The position numbers and the translations under genes are program-made. Below the pieces are notes generated by a model. It was not told where the DNA came from. It saw only the letters and a program-made list of their open reading frames with translations, and made no database searches. Positions 44,323 through 54,533 of a stretch of 64,000 nt of DNA are shown here, in pieces. The stretch is from Flavobacterium sp. MDT1-60. Its GTDB lineage: Bacteria > Bacteroidota > Bacteroidia > Flavobacteriales > Flavobacteriaceae. The stretch lies in contig NZ_CP062159.1 in NCBI RefSeq assembly GCF_014844035.1, positions 1,984,001 to 2,048,000 on the forward strand, written 5' to 3'. Position 1 is the first letter of the stretch. Each line of letters begins with the position of its first letter.

Positions 44323-46485
44323 ATGCGATATCCAAAGAAACATTTATTTATACTACCCATTTTTCTGCTTTTGTTTTCCTTTAAAACAATGGCTCAGAAA
44401 GATTATAAATTATGGCTTCAATATGATAAAAAGTCAGATACAGAATTAGTTTCAAAATACCTTTCTGATGTTAATGGAATCGTTTCTTTCGGGAATTCAG
44501 AAACTTCAAAAATTGCTTCAAAAGAATTAGAAGCCGGATTAAGCGAAATGTTCGGAAAAGCAATCAGCTTTAAATCAAAAGTTGAAGGAGATAATAATAT
44601 CATTATTGGATCTAAAGAAGTATTGAGTCCGGAAATTCAAAAGGAAATCGGAAATTTTGACCAGATCAATGATGAAGGGTTTATCATTAAATCTATTTCA
44701 ATAAAAAACAAAAATCAGATTGTCATTACCGGTAAAAAAGAAATTGGCGTTTTATATGGCGTTTATCGTTTTTTAAGATTAGTTCAGACGAATAAATCCA
44801 TTAAAAAATTAAATATTGTTGATGCTCCAAAAACGAATATCCGAATTTTAAATCACTGGGATAATTTAGACCGGACTGTTGAACGCGGTTACGCTGGTTT
44901 TTCTTTATGGAACTGGCAAAAATTGCCTGATTTTATCGATCAGCGTTATATTGATTATGCCAGAGCAAATGCGTCAATCGGAATCAACGGAACGGTTTTG
45001 ACGAATGTAAATGCAAACGCGTTAATCTTAACATCTCAATATTTAGAGAAAGTTGAAGCTTTAGCGAATGTGTTTAGACCATATGGAATAAAAGTTTATT
45101 TGACAGCCCGTTTTTCGGCACCAATTGAAATTGGAGGCTTAAAAACAGCCGATCCAAAAGATGCAGATGTGGCGAATTGGTGGAAAAACAAAGCCAAAGA
45201 AATTTATAAAAGAATTCCGGATTTTGGAGGATTTTTAGTAAAAGCAAATTCAGAAGGACAACCCGGGCCTCAAAATTATGGAAGAGATCATGTTGACGGT
45301 GCTAATATGCTGGCTGATGCGGTTGCGCCTTTTGGAGGTGTAATTATGTGGCGCGCTTTTGTGTATTCAGAACATGATGCCAATGATCGTGCGAAGCAGG
45401 CTTATGCCGAATTTGTTCCTTATGACGGAAAATTCAAAGATAATGTAATTGTTCAGGTAAAAAATGGGGCAATCGATTTTCAGCCTCGTGAACCTTTTCA
45501 CCCAATGTTTGGTGCCATGCCAAAAACACCTTTGATGATGGAGTTTCAAATCACGCAGGAATATTTAGGCTTTAGTACCCATTTGGTTTTTCTGCCAAAA
45601 TTATTTCAGGAAGTTTTAGAATCAGATACCTATCGAAAAGGAAAAGGTACTACCGTTGCGAAAGTCATTGATGGTACTTTAACCAAAACAAAATTGACCG
45701 GAATTGCCGGAGTTTCTAACATAGGAAATGATTTAAACTGGACCGGACATCCTTTTGCGCAAGCGAATTGGTACGGCTTTGGAAGATTGGCGTGGAATCC
45801 AAATTTAGATTCAGAAGTTATTGCTGATGAATGGTTGAGGTGTACTTTCTCTAATGAGGAAAATTTCATTAAACCAGTCAAAGAAATGATGATGGAATCC
45901 CGTGAAGCGGTTGTCAACTATATGACGCCTCTTGGTTTGCATCATATTATGGATACCGGCCATCATTACGGTCCGGGTCCATGGGTTTCTAATTTGTCGC
46001 GACCAGAATGGAATCCTGTGTATTATCACAAAGCCGATAAAAACGGAATAGGTTTCGACCGCTCAAAAACGGGAACCAATGCTACAGCACAATATGCTCC
46101 TGAAGTCGAGAAAATTTTTGATAATTTAGAAACCTGTCCGGAGAAAGATTTATTATGGTTTCACCATGTTTCCTGGGATTATAAATTGAAAAACGGACAA
46201 ACGCTTTGGAATGGTTTGGCGTTAAAATATCAGGAAGGCGTAAATCAGGTAAGAGACATGCAGAACGTTTGGAACAAAACAGAGAAATTTGTTGATGGAG
46301 AACGCTTCAAAGAAGTACAAATGTTATTAGAAATTCAGTATAAAGAAGCAAAATGGTGGCGAGATGCGTGCTTGCTTTATTTCCAACAGTATTCCGGTAA
46401 GGAATTGCCTGCTGGAGTAGAAAAACCAACACAATCTTTAGACTATTTTCAATCATTAAAATTCCCATTTGCACCGGGAAATTAA
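44323..46485 (+). CDS. GH67 alpha-glucuronidase
   Basis: A 720-aa exported enzyme (signal MRYPKKHLFILPIFLLLFSFKTMAQ) that removes (4-O-methyl-)glucuronic acid from xylo-oligosaccharides. Family stretches: WDNLDRTVERGYAGFSLW, AKANSEGQPGPQNYGRDHVDGANML (catalytic-acid region), MEFQITQEYLGFS, LGLHHIMDTGHHYGPGPW. Length fits the family. First gene of a plus-strand group with SDR and UxuA. Confidence 0.96.
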   Translation: MRYPKKHLFILPIFLLLFSFKTMAQKDYKLWLQYDKKSDTELVSKYLSDVNGIVSFGNSETSKIASKELEAGLSEMFGKAISFKSKVEGDNNIIIGSKEVLSPEIQKEIGNFDQINDEGFIIKSISIKNKNQIVITGKKEIGVLYGVYRFLRLVQTNKSIKKLNIVDAPKTNIRILNHWDNLDRTVERGYAGFSLWNWQKLPDFIDQRYIDYARANASIGINGTVLTNVNANALILTSQYLEKVEALANVFRPYGIKVYLTARFSAPIEIGGLKTADPKDADVANWWKNKAKEIYKRIPDFGGFLVKANSEGQPGPQNYGRDHVDGANMLADAVAPFGGVIMWRAFVYSEHDANDRAKQAYAEFVPYDGKFKDNVIVQVKNGAIDFQPREPFHPMFGAMPKTPLMMEFQITQEYLGFSTHLVFLPKLFQEVLESDTYRKGKGTTVAKVIDGTLTKTKLTGIAGVSNIGNDLNWTGHPFAQANWYGFGRLAWNPNLDSEVIADEWLRCTFSNEENFIKPVKEMMMESREAVVNYMTPLGLHHIMDTGHHYGPGPWVSNLSRPEWNPVYYHKADKNGIGFDRSKTGTNATAQYAPEVEKIFDNLETCPEKDLLWFHHVSWDYKLKNGQTLWNGLALKYQEGVNQVRDMQNVWNKTEKFVDGERFKEVQMLLEIQYKEAKWWRDACLLYFQQYSGKELPAGVEKPTQSLDYFQSLKFPFAPGN

Positions 46486-46503
46486 ATATTCAAATTAAAA
46501 ACT

Positions 46504-47241
46504 ATGAGCACAAAAACAGCAATTGTAACCGGAGGAAATTCGGGTTTGGGTTTTGCAACAGCAAAGAAACTATGTGATAACGGAATCAAAACCTATATAA
46601 TTGGAAGATCAAAAGAGAAAACAGAAGATGCCTGCAAAGAGATCGGATCCAATGCAATTCCGGTTATTTATGATTTAAATAATCTTGCGGGAATTTCAGA
46701 AATGATTGAAAATTTAACGAATGAAAATCCGATTGATATTTTGGTAAATAACGCCGGAATCAATCTTAAGAAAGAATTTTTAGATGTTACGGATGAAGAT
46801 TTTTTGTCTGTAATTCATACCAATCTTTTAAGTGTTTTTGCAGTTAGCAAAGCCGTTGTAAAAAACATGAAAGAAAATGGAGGAGGAAGTATTATCAACA
46901 TCAGTTCGATGGCATCACAATATGGTATTCCGAAAGTAATTGCGTATTCGGCAAGTAAAGGCGCAATCGAATCGATGACCAGGGCAATGGCAGTAGAATT
47001 GGCACCGTTTGGAGTTCGCGTAAACTGTATTGCTCCTGGGTTTATCAAAACAAAAATGTCATCTACAGCACTTGATAATGATCCGGAAAGAAAAAATAAA
47101 GTACTCGGAAGAACGCCAATGGGATTCTTAGGTGAACCATCAGACATTGCAGATGCCGTTTATTATTTCGCTTTAAGCGAATCAAAATATACAACCGGAA
47201 CCGTTTTACCAGTTGATGGCGGAAACAGTATTGGGTTTTAA
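46504..47241 (+). CDS. SDR oxidoreductase, probable fructuronate/mannonate reductase role
   Basis: A 245-aa short-chain dehydrogenase: TGGNSGLGFA cofactor loop, NNAG, Ser in NISSMASQYG, YSASKGA catalytic Tyr/Lys. It resembles gluconate/ketodeoxy-sugar reductases of this size. It sits between GH67 and UxuA, so it may do the fructuronate-to-mannonate step; no UxuB was found in the window. That role is inferred from position. Confidence 0.82.
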   Translation: MSTKTAIVTGGNSGLGFATAKKLCDNGIKTYIIGRSKEKTEDACKEIGSNAIPVIYDLNNLAGISEMIENLTNENPIDILVNNAGINLKKEFLDVTDEDFLSVIHTNLLSVFAVSKAVVKNMKENGGGSIINISSMASQYGIPKVIAYSASKGAIESMTRAMAVELAPFGVRVNCIAPGFIKTKMSSTALDNDPERKNKVLGRTPMGFLGEPSDIADAVYYFALSESKYTTGTVLPVDGGNSIGF

Positions 47242-47258
47242 TTGAAAAGAAGAATATC

Positions 47259-48431
47259 ATGATAAAAATGCAACAAACCATGCGTTGGTTTGGCCCTCAG
47301 GATAATGTTACTTTAAGAGATATCAAGCAGGCCGGAGCAACCGGGATTGTAACGGCTTTGCATCAGATTCCGGTGGGAGAAATCTGGTCAGTTGATGCTA
47401 TTAAAGAAAGACAAAAAATCATCAAAGAAGCCGGATTGGAGTGGGCTGTTGTCGAAAGTTTACCGGTTCATGAAGAAATTAAACGTGCTTCGGGAAATTA
47501 TTTGCAATACATCGAAAATTATAAAATCAGTTTAAAAAATCTGGCGGATTGCGGACTTAAAATCATCACCTATAATTTCATGCCGATTTTAGACTGGGTA
47601 CGAACAGAACATAATTTTATCAATGAAGACGGAAGCAAAGCGTTGTTATACAATCAGCTCGCTTTTACTTATTTTGATGTGTTTTTATTGAAAAGACCCA
47701 ATGCTGAAAATGATTACTCAGATGAAGAAAAAACAAAGGCATTGGAATTCGGAAATAAATTTTCTGAAGACGAGAAAGCCTTACTTTTTAAAAACGTTTT
47801 ATTAGGATTACCGGGCAGTAAAATTAATTTTACGGCTGAACAAATTCTTTCGCTTTTAGATAATTACGCTGAAATTGATAACGATAAACTAAGAGAAAAC
47901 CTGATTTACTTTTTATCAGAAGTAACTCCGGTTGCAGATGAATATGGCTCGAAATTGGCGATTCATCCGGATGATCCGCCGTTTTCGGTTTTAGGTTTAC
48001 CCCGAATTGTTTCAACAGAAAAAGATATCAAAGCCATTTTTGATGCTGTTCCTTCAAATGCAAATGGACTTTGTTATTGCACGGGTTCTTTGGGTGCAGA
48101 TCCAAAAAATAATCTGGAGAGAATTATAGACGATTTTGGAGATAGAATTCACTTCTTACATCTTCGAAATACCATCCGCGAAAGCGCAAACATTTTCAGA
48201 GAATCAGAACATTTAAACGGCGATTCTAAAATGGAAGTTATCGTTGAAAAACTGCTTTTATTGATGAATAAAAGAAAAGTGAGTTTACCAATGCGTCCGG
48301 ATCATGGATTTTTGCATGATGTTGATGAAAAGACAGAAACATATCCTGGCTATTCTTTAGTAGGAAGATTAAAAGGTCTGGCCGAATTAAGGGGTTTGGA
48401 AATGGGAATTGCTTATAAATTGAATCTATGA
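47259..48431 (+). CDS. uxuA: Mannonate dehydratase
   Basis: A 390-aa cytoplasmic enzyme converting D-mannonate to 2-keto-3-deoxygluconate. It opens MRWFGPQDNVTLRDIKQAGATGIVTALH with the family's typical start; a second Met at residue 4 or 8 is possible. FHxHLRN-like metal-binding stretch HFLHLRNT and PDHGF/MRPDHG fit. Follows the SDR by 17 bases. Confidence 0.94.
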   Translation: MIKMQQTMRWFGPQDNVTLRDIKQAGATGIVTALHQIPVGEIWSVDAIKERQKIIKEAGLEWAVVESLPVHEEIKRASGNYLQYIENYKISLKNLADCGLKIITYNFMPILDWVRTEHNFINEDGSKALLYNQLAFTYFDVFLLKRPNAENDYSDEEKTKALEFGNKFSEDEKALLFKNVLLGLPGSKINFTAEQILSLLDNYAEIDNDKLRENLIYFLSEVTPVADEYGSKLAIHPDDPPFSVLGLPRIVSTEKDIKAIFDAVPSNANGLCYCTGSLGADPKNNLERIIDDFGDRIHFLHLRNTIRESANIFRESEHLNGDSKMEVIVEKLLLLMNKRKVSLPMRPDHGFLHDVDEKTETYPGYSLVGRLKGLAELRGLEMGIAYKLNL

Positions 48432-48439
48432 GTCTGCAA

Positions 48440-48476
48440 CGTAAACCTAACGGGTTTAAAATCCGTCAGGTTTACG
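48440..48476 (+). terminator. Long hairpin after uxuA
   Basis: CGTAAACCTAACGG (48440-48453) pairs with CCGTCAGGTTTACG (48463-48476), one mismatch. It is not followed by a strong T-run, but it is well placed for termination. Confidence 0.6.
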
Positions 48477-48503
48477 TGGACGTTAGCTAGTTAAACGCAT
48501 TTT

Positions 48504-48603
48504 TGTCATCCCGAGGAACGAGGGATCACACTCGAAACTCGACAACGATTGGCGAATTACTTTGCGGAATTTCTGGTGTGATCCCTCGTTCCTCGGGATG
48601 ACA
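48504..48603. repeat. 27-bp perfect inverted repeat element
   Basis: Arms 48504-48530 and 48577-48603 are perfect complements, beginning TGTCATCCCGAGG. It resembles the 29-bp element at 168-269 in plan. It lies between uxuA and GH115; no gene within. Confidence 0.8.
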
Positions 48604-48661
48604 AGATTGTGGTCAGCTTAATGTGGTTACTATTAGAATTAAATATCAATAAAAAAATATC

Positions 48662-51529
48662 ATGCGTTTACTAAAATCTCCTTTATTGTCAATAATACTA
48701 CTGCTTTTCCTTTTTGGAATCAGCACAAAATTGTATGCCATTAACGGAGAAAAATATGTAGTAAACAAAGTTTCCCCTGAAACTTTCCCTTTGGCATCAA
48801 AAGGAAAAGTGGCCTCTATATTAATAAGCAATAATGATTTTCCGGGAGTGCTGCGCGTTGCAGGACATTTAGAAAATGACCTTTTTAAAGTAACGAATGT
48901 TCATCCAAAACAAATTAATTCAATTTCAGAGACCAAAGATTTTGTTGTCATTATTGGCACAATCGGAAAAAGCGAAATTATAGATCAATTGGTTCGTGAA
49001 GGAAAAATTGATGCCAGTCAACTGAAGGGAAAATGGGAGAAATTCACCACTCAAATTGTTGATAATCCTTCAGTCGGAATAAAAAAAGCATTAGTTATTG
49101 CGGGTTCGGACAAAAGAGGAACTATTTATGGAATGTATGATTTGTCGAATCAAATTGGTATTTCTCCGTGGTATTTCTGGGCTGATGTTCCCGTGAAAAA
49201 GCAATCAGAATTGCATGTTTTATCCGGAATTCATTCTAATGGAGAACCAAAAGTAAAATACCGTGGCATTTTCATAAACGATGAAGCTCCGGCATTGTCA
49301 GGCTGGGCGTTTGATACGTATGGCGGATTTAACGCAAAATTCTACGACAAGGTTTTTGAATTAATTCTGAGAATGAAAGGCAATTATTTGTGGCCCTCAA
49401 TGTGGGGAAGAATGTTTTATGTAGATGATCCTCAAAATGCTGTTTTAGCTGATGAATACGGAATCGTAATGGGAACTTCGCATCACGAACCGCTGACAAG
49501 AGCACATGCGGAATGGGCAAAATTAGGCAAAGGAAAATGGGATTTTAGCACCAATTCTGAAAACCTCATTTCATTTTGGAAAGAAGGAATGAAAAGAATG
49601 GGTAATACAGAAACGATTGTAACCGTGGGGATGCGTGGCGATGGGGACGAACCGATGACACAAGGAACGGCAATTGATTTGTTAGAAAATATCGTAAAAA
49701 CGCAACGGGAAATCATAAAAGAAACTACTAAAAAGCCGATTGAAGAAACGCCTCAAATGTGGGCACTTTACAAAGAAGTTCAGGATTATTACGATAAAGG
49801 AATGCGTGTTCCGGACGATATTACGCTTTTGTTGTGCGATGACAATTGGGGAAATATCAGGAAATTACCTCAACTTAGCGCTAAACCAAGAAAAGGCGGT
49901 TACGGAATCTATTACCATTTTGATTATGTGGGCGGACCCCGAAATTACAAATGGATTAACACAAACCAAATCGAACGCACCTGGGAACAAATGGATTTGG
50001 CGTACCAATATGGAGTCGATAAAATTTGGATTGTGAATGTAGGCGATATCAAACCAATGGAATTTCCAACGGAGTTTTTCCTTGACATGGCCTGGAATCC
50101 GGAAAAATGGAATGCCGGAAATTTAGAGCAATACTATGTGCAATGGGCAAAAGAAAACTTTGATGATCAGAATACAGAGGAAATTGCAGAAATCATAAAA
50201 TTATACACCAAATACAATTCCAGACGAAAACCGGAATTGCTGAACGAGAAAACGTATAGCATTACGAATTATAACGAAGCAGAAACAGTTTTAGCCGATT
50301 ATAAAAAGCTGGTTGAAAAAGCCAATGCAGTCAATGAAAAAATAAAACCGGAATACAAGGATGCTTTTTATCAGTTGGTTTTATTTCCGGTGTTGGCAAG
50401 TGCAAATTTGAATGAATTGTACGTTGCAACGGCTAAAAATAAGCTGTATGCCAGTCAGGGAAGAGCTTCTGCAAATGCGTATGCAAAACAAGTAAAAGAA
50501 TTATTTCAAAAAGATAGTTTGCTGACGAATTATTATCATACCAAACTCGCAAATGGCAAGTGGAATCATATGATGGCGCAAACGCATATTGGGTATACTT
50601 CGTGGCAAGAGCCGAAAAATAATGTAATTCCGGAAACGAAAATTATTGAGTTGTCAAACAAAGCAGAGGCAGGAATAGCTATTGAAGGTTCTGCAAATTG
50701 GTGGACAAATACTGCCACAGAAATTGTTTTGCCCACTTTTAATTCAGCTGAAAACAAAGCTTATTTTGTAGATATTTTCAACAGAGGAACTATTCCTTTT
50801 GACTTCAAAATAACTTCTAAAGAGAATTGGATTAAGTTCTCAAAATCAAAAGGAAAAATTAATCTGGAAGAAAGAATATTGATCAGTATTGACTGGAAAA
50901 AAGCTCCGAAAAATGATGCAAAAAGTCAATTTACAATTTCAGCCAATAATCAAAATTTCACTGTAATTGTAAATACTAAAAATATTGATTTAAGCGAAGT
51001 AAAAGGTTTTGTTGAAAGCAATGGATTTGTGTCGATTGAAGCTCAGCATTATTCGAGAGCAATTAATTCAGAGGTGAAATGGACGACAATTTCAAATATA
51101 GGAAAAACCGAATCAGGAGTAACTTTAAAGCCATCAAATGTGGCAAGTAGTATCGTTTCGGATAAATCACCGATATTAGAATATGATGTACATCTCTTCA
51201 GTACAGGAGAAGTAAAAGTGCACGCTTATTTTTCACCAACAATCAATTTTTCTGTACATGACGGATTGAAATATGGAATCGCTATTGATAACGAAAAACC
51301 ACGAATCATCAATTTTAATGAAAAGGATTCGGATAAAACCTGGAATAAGGCTGTCGCCGATAACATTAAAATAATAACCTCATCCCATACAATTGAAAAA
51401 ACAGGGAATCATACTTTAAAATTTTACGGAATCGATCCTGCTTTAGTGCTTCAGAAGATTGTAATTGAAACCGATTCAGGAAAAATTTTGGAATCTTATC
51501 TAGGACCGCCGGAAAGTTTTCAAAAGTAA
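48662..51529 (+). CDS. GH115 alpha-glucuronidase
   Basis: A 955-aa exported enzyme (signal MRLLKSPLLSIILLLFLFGISTKLYA). GH115 features: PWYFWADVPVKK, GIFINDEAPAL, NYLWPSMWGRMFYVDDPQ, GTSHHEPLTRAHAEW. GH115 enzymes remove glucuronic acid from the chain's inside positions, whereas GH67 acts at the non-reducing end; the two would be complementary. A beta-sandwich C-terminus extends to residue 955. Confidence 0.95.
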   Translation: MRLLKSPLLSIILLLFLFGISTKLYAINGEKYVVNKVSPETFPLASKGKVASILISNNDFPGVLRVAGHLENDLFKVTNVHPKQINSISETKDFVVIIGTIGKSEIIDQLVREGKIDASQLKGKWEKFTTQIVDNPSVGIKKALVIAGSDKRGTIYGMYDLSNQIGISPWYFWADVPVKKQSELHVLSGIHSNGEPKVKYRGIFINDEAPALSGWAFDTYGGFNAKFYDKVFELILRMKGNYLWPSMWGRMFYVDDPQNAVLADEYGIVMGTSHHEPLTRAHAEWAKLGKGKWDFSTNSENLISFWKEGMKRMGNTETIVTVGMRGDGDEPMTQGTAIDLLENIVKTQREIIKETTKKPIEETPQMWALYKEVQDYYDKGMRVPDDITLLLCDDNWGNIRKLPQLSAKPRKGGYGIYYHFDYVGGPRNYKWINTNQIERTWEQMDLAYQYGVDKIWIVNVGDIKPMEFPTEFFLDMAWNPEKWNAGNLEQYYVQWAKENFDDQNTEEIAEIIKLYTKYNSRRKPELLNEKTYSITNYNEAETVLADYKKLVEKANAVNEKIKPEYKDAFYQLVLFPVLASANLNELYVATAKNKLYASQGRASANAYAKQVKELFQKDSLLTNYYHTKLANGKWNHMMAQTHIGYTSWQEPKNNVIPETKIIELSNKAEAGIAIEGSANWWTNTATEIVLPTFNSAENKAYFVDIFNRGTIPFDFKITSKENWIKFSKSKGKINLEERILISIDWKKAPKNDAKSQFTISANNQNFTVIVNTKNIDLSEVKGFVESNGFVSIEAQHYSRAINSEVKWTTISNIGKTESGVTLKPSNVASSIVSDKSPILEYDVHLFSTGEVKVHAYFSPTINFSVHDGLKYGIAIDNEKPRIINFNEKDSDKTWNKAVADNIKIITSSHTIEKTGNHTLKFYGIDPALVLQKIVIETDSGKILESYLGPPESFQK

Positions 51530-51552
51530 CAATTATGAATGAATCCGTTCTT

Positions 51553-51648
51553 TTTGTCATTTCGACCGAAGGGAGAAATCTTCGCAAGAAACTCCGCAAC
51601 AGTGCGTGCTCAGCGTGCGAGGATTTCTCCTCACGTCGAAATGACAAA
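51553..51648. repeat. Inverted repeat element related to 168-269
   Basis: TTTGTCATTTCGAC (51553-51566) faces GTCGAAATGACAAA (51635-51648). Inner arms GAGAAATC and GATTTCTC match too. Same family as 168-269, degenerate. Between GH115 and GH10. Confidence 0.7.
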
Positions 51649-51734
51649 CTATGAACGTAGATCGGATCTGACAGATTTAAAACCTTTAAGATCATTGTTT
51701 TAGAAAAATCACTATCAACCAAAAAATAAAAAAA

Positions 51735-52871
51735 ATGAAATTAATTAAACCCTGTTTACTGGCAATAACCACATTGCTGTTTGTAAATTGTACAGCGCAA
51801 AAAAAGGTCAGCTCTCTGAAAGACGCCTATAAAAAAGATTTTTACATCGGAACTGCTTTGAGTGCCAGTCAAATTGAAGAAAAAAATGCTAAAGAAGATG
51901 CATTAATTCGCAAAGAATTTAATGCGATTACAGCAGAAAATATCATGAAGTCGATGTTTGTACATCCACAAAAAGACAAATATGATTTTACAATGTCTGA
52001 TAAATTTGTGTCCTATGGCGAAAAAAACAAAATGTTTATTCACGGTCATACCTTAATCTGGCACAGTCAATTGGCACCCTGGATGGAAAAAATCAAGGAC
52101 AGTACGGAAATGAAAGCTTTTATGAAAGATCATATTACGACAATCGTTTCTAAATACAAAGGAAGAATTGGTTCCTGGGATGTTGTGAACGAAGCCTTGA
52201 ATGAAGATGGGACGTTAAGAAAATCCGTTTTTTTGAATACACTGGGAGAACAATATCTTATTGATGCTTTTAAATTAGCGGCAACAGCGGATCCAAAAGT
52301 GGACTTATATTACAACGATTATAATAATGAAGCACCAGCTAAAAGACAAGGCACAATTAATTTAATCAAAAAAGTAAAAGCGGGCGGCGGTAAAGTAGAC
52401 GGAGTAGGTATCCAGGCGCACTGGCGATTGGAAAGTCCTTCTTTACAAGAAATTGAAGAAAGTATTTTGGCGTATTCGGCTTTGGGTTTGAAAGTCGCTT
52501 TTACAGAATTAGATATAACAGTGTTACCAAATCCATGGGATTTACAAGGCGCAGATGTAAATCAGAATTTTGAAGGAAGTGCCAAAATGAATCCATATCC
52601 TGAAAAACTTCCGGATGCTGTTCAGACACAACTGGCGAAGCGTTATGAAGATATTTTTAGATTATTTCTAAAACACAAAGACAAAATTAGCCGTGTCACT
52701 TTTTGGGGTGTTCATGATGGACAATCATGGTTAAATGACTGGCCGATAAAGGGTCGTACGAATTATCCTTTATTATTTGATGTGCAGCTTCAGCCGAAAA
52801 AAGGGTATGATAGTGTAATGAAATTAAAGAATCAAAAGAATAACAGCATTGACAAGGCTTTAAAGAATTAG
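51735..52871 (+). CDS. GH10 endo-beta-1,4-xylanase
   Basis: A 378-aa lipoprotein xylanase (signal ending LLFVNC, Cys19), so probably surface-anchored. Acid/base Glu in WDVVNEALNED, nucleophile Glu in VAFTELDITVLP. TALSASQIE and HGHTLIWHSQLAPW are GH10 hallmarks. Cuts xylan backbone to oligosaccharides for the other enzymes. Confidence 0.96.
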   Translation: MKLIKPCLLAITTLLFVNCTAQKKVSSLKDAYKKDFYIGTALSASQIEEKNAKEDALIRKEFNAITAENIMKSMFVHPQKDKYDFTMSDKFVSYGEKNKMFIHGHTLIWHSQLAPWMEKIKDSTEMKAFMKDHITTIVSKYKGRIGSWDVVNEALNEDGTLRKSVFLNTLGEQYLIDAFKLAATADPKVDLYYNDYNNEAPAKRQGTINLIKKVKAGGGKVDGVGIQAHWRLESPSLQEIEESILAYSALGLKVAFTELDITVLPNPWDLQGADVNQNFEGSAKMNPYPEKLPDAVQTQLAKRYEDIFRLFLKHKDKISRVTFWGVHDGQSWLNDWPIKGRTNYPLLFDVQLQPKKGYDSVMKLKNQKNNSIDKALKN

Positions 52872-52918
52872 TGCAACTGGTTGTTTCTGGAAAAAATATT
52901 GCAATAAAGTAAAGTAAA

Positions 52919-52962
52919 TTTGGATGGTATGTTTTTTTTGCTAATTTTACACAACCGATTGC
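52919..52962 (+). promoter_or_regulatory. Promoter and operator upstream of the GPH symporter
   Basis: TTTG (52919-52922), 19-base spacer, TAATTTTA (52942-52949): the standard Bacteroidota spacing and boxes. The operator ACAACCGATTGC (52951-52962) follows directly, overlapping the start site. Best-formed promoter of the window. Confidence 0.75.
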
Positions 52963-53063
52963 TTAAGTAAAAGCCTTTTGAAATCAGTACAAGAGCTTAT
53001 GAAATAATCTAGTTTTAATGAAATTTGATTATAAAACTAACCCAAAATAACCACAAAAGAAGA

Positions 53064-54497
53064 ATGAATTTTAATACTCAAAAACTATCCATAAAAGAAA
53101 AAATTGGATACAGCTTAGGCGACCTTGCAGCCAATTTAGTTTTTCAGACCCTGATGACTTACCTGGCTTATTTTTATACCGATATTTATGGATTATCGCC
53201 TACAGATTCTTCTATTATTATGTTGGTTGTCGGTTTGATTGCAGCTTTTGTTTTTAATCCGATTATTGGTGTTTTGGCGGACAGAACCAGTACCAAATGG
53301 GGAAAATTCAGACCCTGGATTTTATGGACTGCAGTGCCGTTAGGAGTAATTGCTTTGTTGGCTTTTACAACTCCTAATTTCGCTTATCACGGTAAAGTAA
53401 TTTATGCTGTTGTAACTTATACCTTGCTTTTACTTTTTTACGCAAGCAATAATTTGCCTTATTCGGCTTTGAGTGGTGTAATTACAGGTGATATGGGCGA
53501 ACGCAATAGTTTGTCGTCTTATCGTTTTGTTGCCGTAATGTTTGCGCAGTTTTTTGTTCAGGTTTTTATGCTCGGAATTATAAAAAGTGCCGGAAATGGT
53601 GACAAAGCTGTTGGTATCGAAAAGGTAATGACCGTTTTGGCTATCATTGGAACTATAATGCTTTTAATTACTTTTTTCACGACTAAAGAACGTATCGTTC
53701 CGAAACCGGAACAGAAGTCAAGTGTTAAAGAAGATTTAAATGACTTAATGAAAAATAAACCATGGTTAATCATGCTGGCGCTGACAACTTTAGTGTTTAT
53801 TACGTTAGCGATGAAAGGCGGGTCGTATGTTTATTATTTCGAAAATTATGTCGACAAACAACAATTGGCGATTTTTATTCAGCCTATTCTGGACGGTTTA
53901 GCTAATATTGGATTGAATCAATTTGGGAATGATCCTATTGCGGCAGGATTTGGTTTGTTTAATGCCGGCGGAATTATTTTTATGATCGTCGGAATCACTT
54001 TATCAAAAAGATTAGCAGATAAATACGGTAAGCGAAACATTTTTGGTTCCTTTCTATTTGTCTCTACTTTATTTATATTGGCTTTCTATTTCTTTTCTTC
54101 AAAATCAATCAGCCTGATTTTTGTCTCTCAAATCCTGCACGGATTCTTTTACGGAATCACAATCCCGATTCTGTGGGCCATGATTGCAGATGTTGCCGAT
54201 TATTCAGAATGGTTAAATAACCGTCGTGCGACTGCCATTATTTTTTCGGCCATGATGGTGGGTTTAAAAGCCGGTTTGAGTATTGGAGGAGCTTTAACAA
54301 CTTCATTGTTAGGGCATTTTGATTATGTTCCGAATTCATTAACCCAATCTGATATTGCAATTAACGGAATAAAACTGCTAGTCAGCGTTTTCCCTGCAAT
54401 TCCATTTCTGATTGGTGTTGCGCTATTGTTTTTCTATAAAATAGACAAGAAAATGGAAATCCGGATTGAATCGGATTTAAAAGAAAGAAGAGCCTAG
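53064..54497 (+). CDS. GPH-family (glycoside-pentoside-hexuronide) sugar symporter
   Basis: A 477-aa inner-membrane symporter from the ATG at 53064 (MNFNTQKLSIKEKIGYSLG); a TTG at 53025 would add 13 basic residues. Twelve helices. LGDLAANLVFQTLMTY and ADRTSTKWGKFRPWI are typical of GPH transporters. Probably imports xylo-oligosaccharides or aldouronates with cations. Confidence 0.93.
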   Translation: MNFNTQKLSIKEKIGYSLGDLAANLVFQTLMTYLAYFYTDIYGLSPTDSSIIMLVVGLIAAFVFNPIIGVLADRTSTKWGKFRPWILWTAVPLGVIALLAFTTPNFAYHGKVIYAVVTYTLLLLFYASNNLPYSALSGVITGDMGERNSLSSYRFVAVMFAQFFVQVFMLGIIKSAGNGDKAVGIEKVMTVLAIIGTIMLLITFFTTKERIVPKPEQKSSVKEDLNDLMKNKPWLIMLALTTLVFITLAMKGGSYVYYFENYVDKQQLAIFIQPILDGLANIGLNQFGNDPIAAGFGLFNAGGIIFMIVGITLSKRLADKYGKRNIFGSFLFVSTLFILAFYFFSSKSISLIFVSQILHGFFYGITIPILWAMIADVADYSEWLNNRRATAIIFSAMMVGLKAGLSIGGALTTSLLGHFDYVPNSLTQSDIAINGIKLLVSVFPAIPFLIGVALLFFYKIDKKMEIRIESDLKERRA

Positions 54498-54533
54498 CTT
54501 ATTTTAAAAAATTAAAAAAAAACCTGAAAAAAA

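Noticed and set aside
52873..52884. GCAACTGGTTGT as another LacI operator
   Set aside because: Lacks the central CG of the AAnCGnTT core; lies right after the GH10 stop and is too weak to call.
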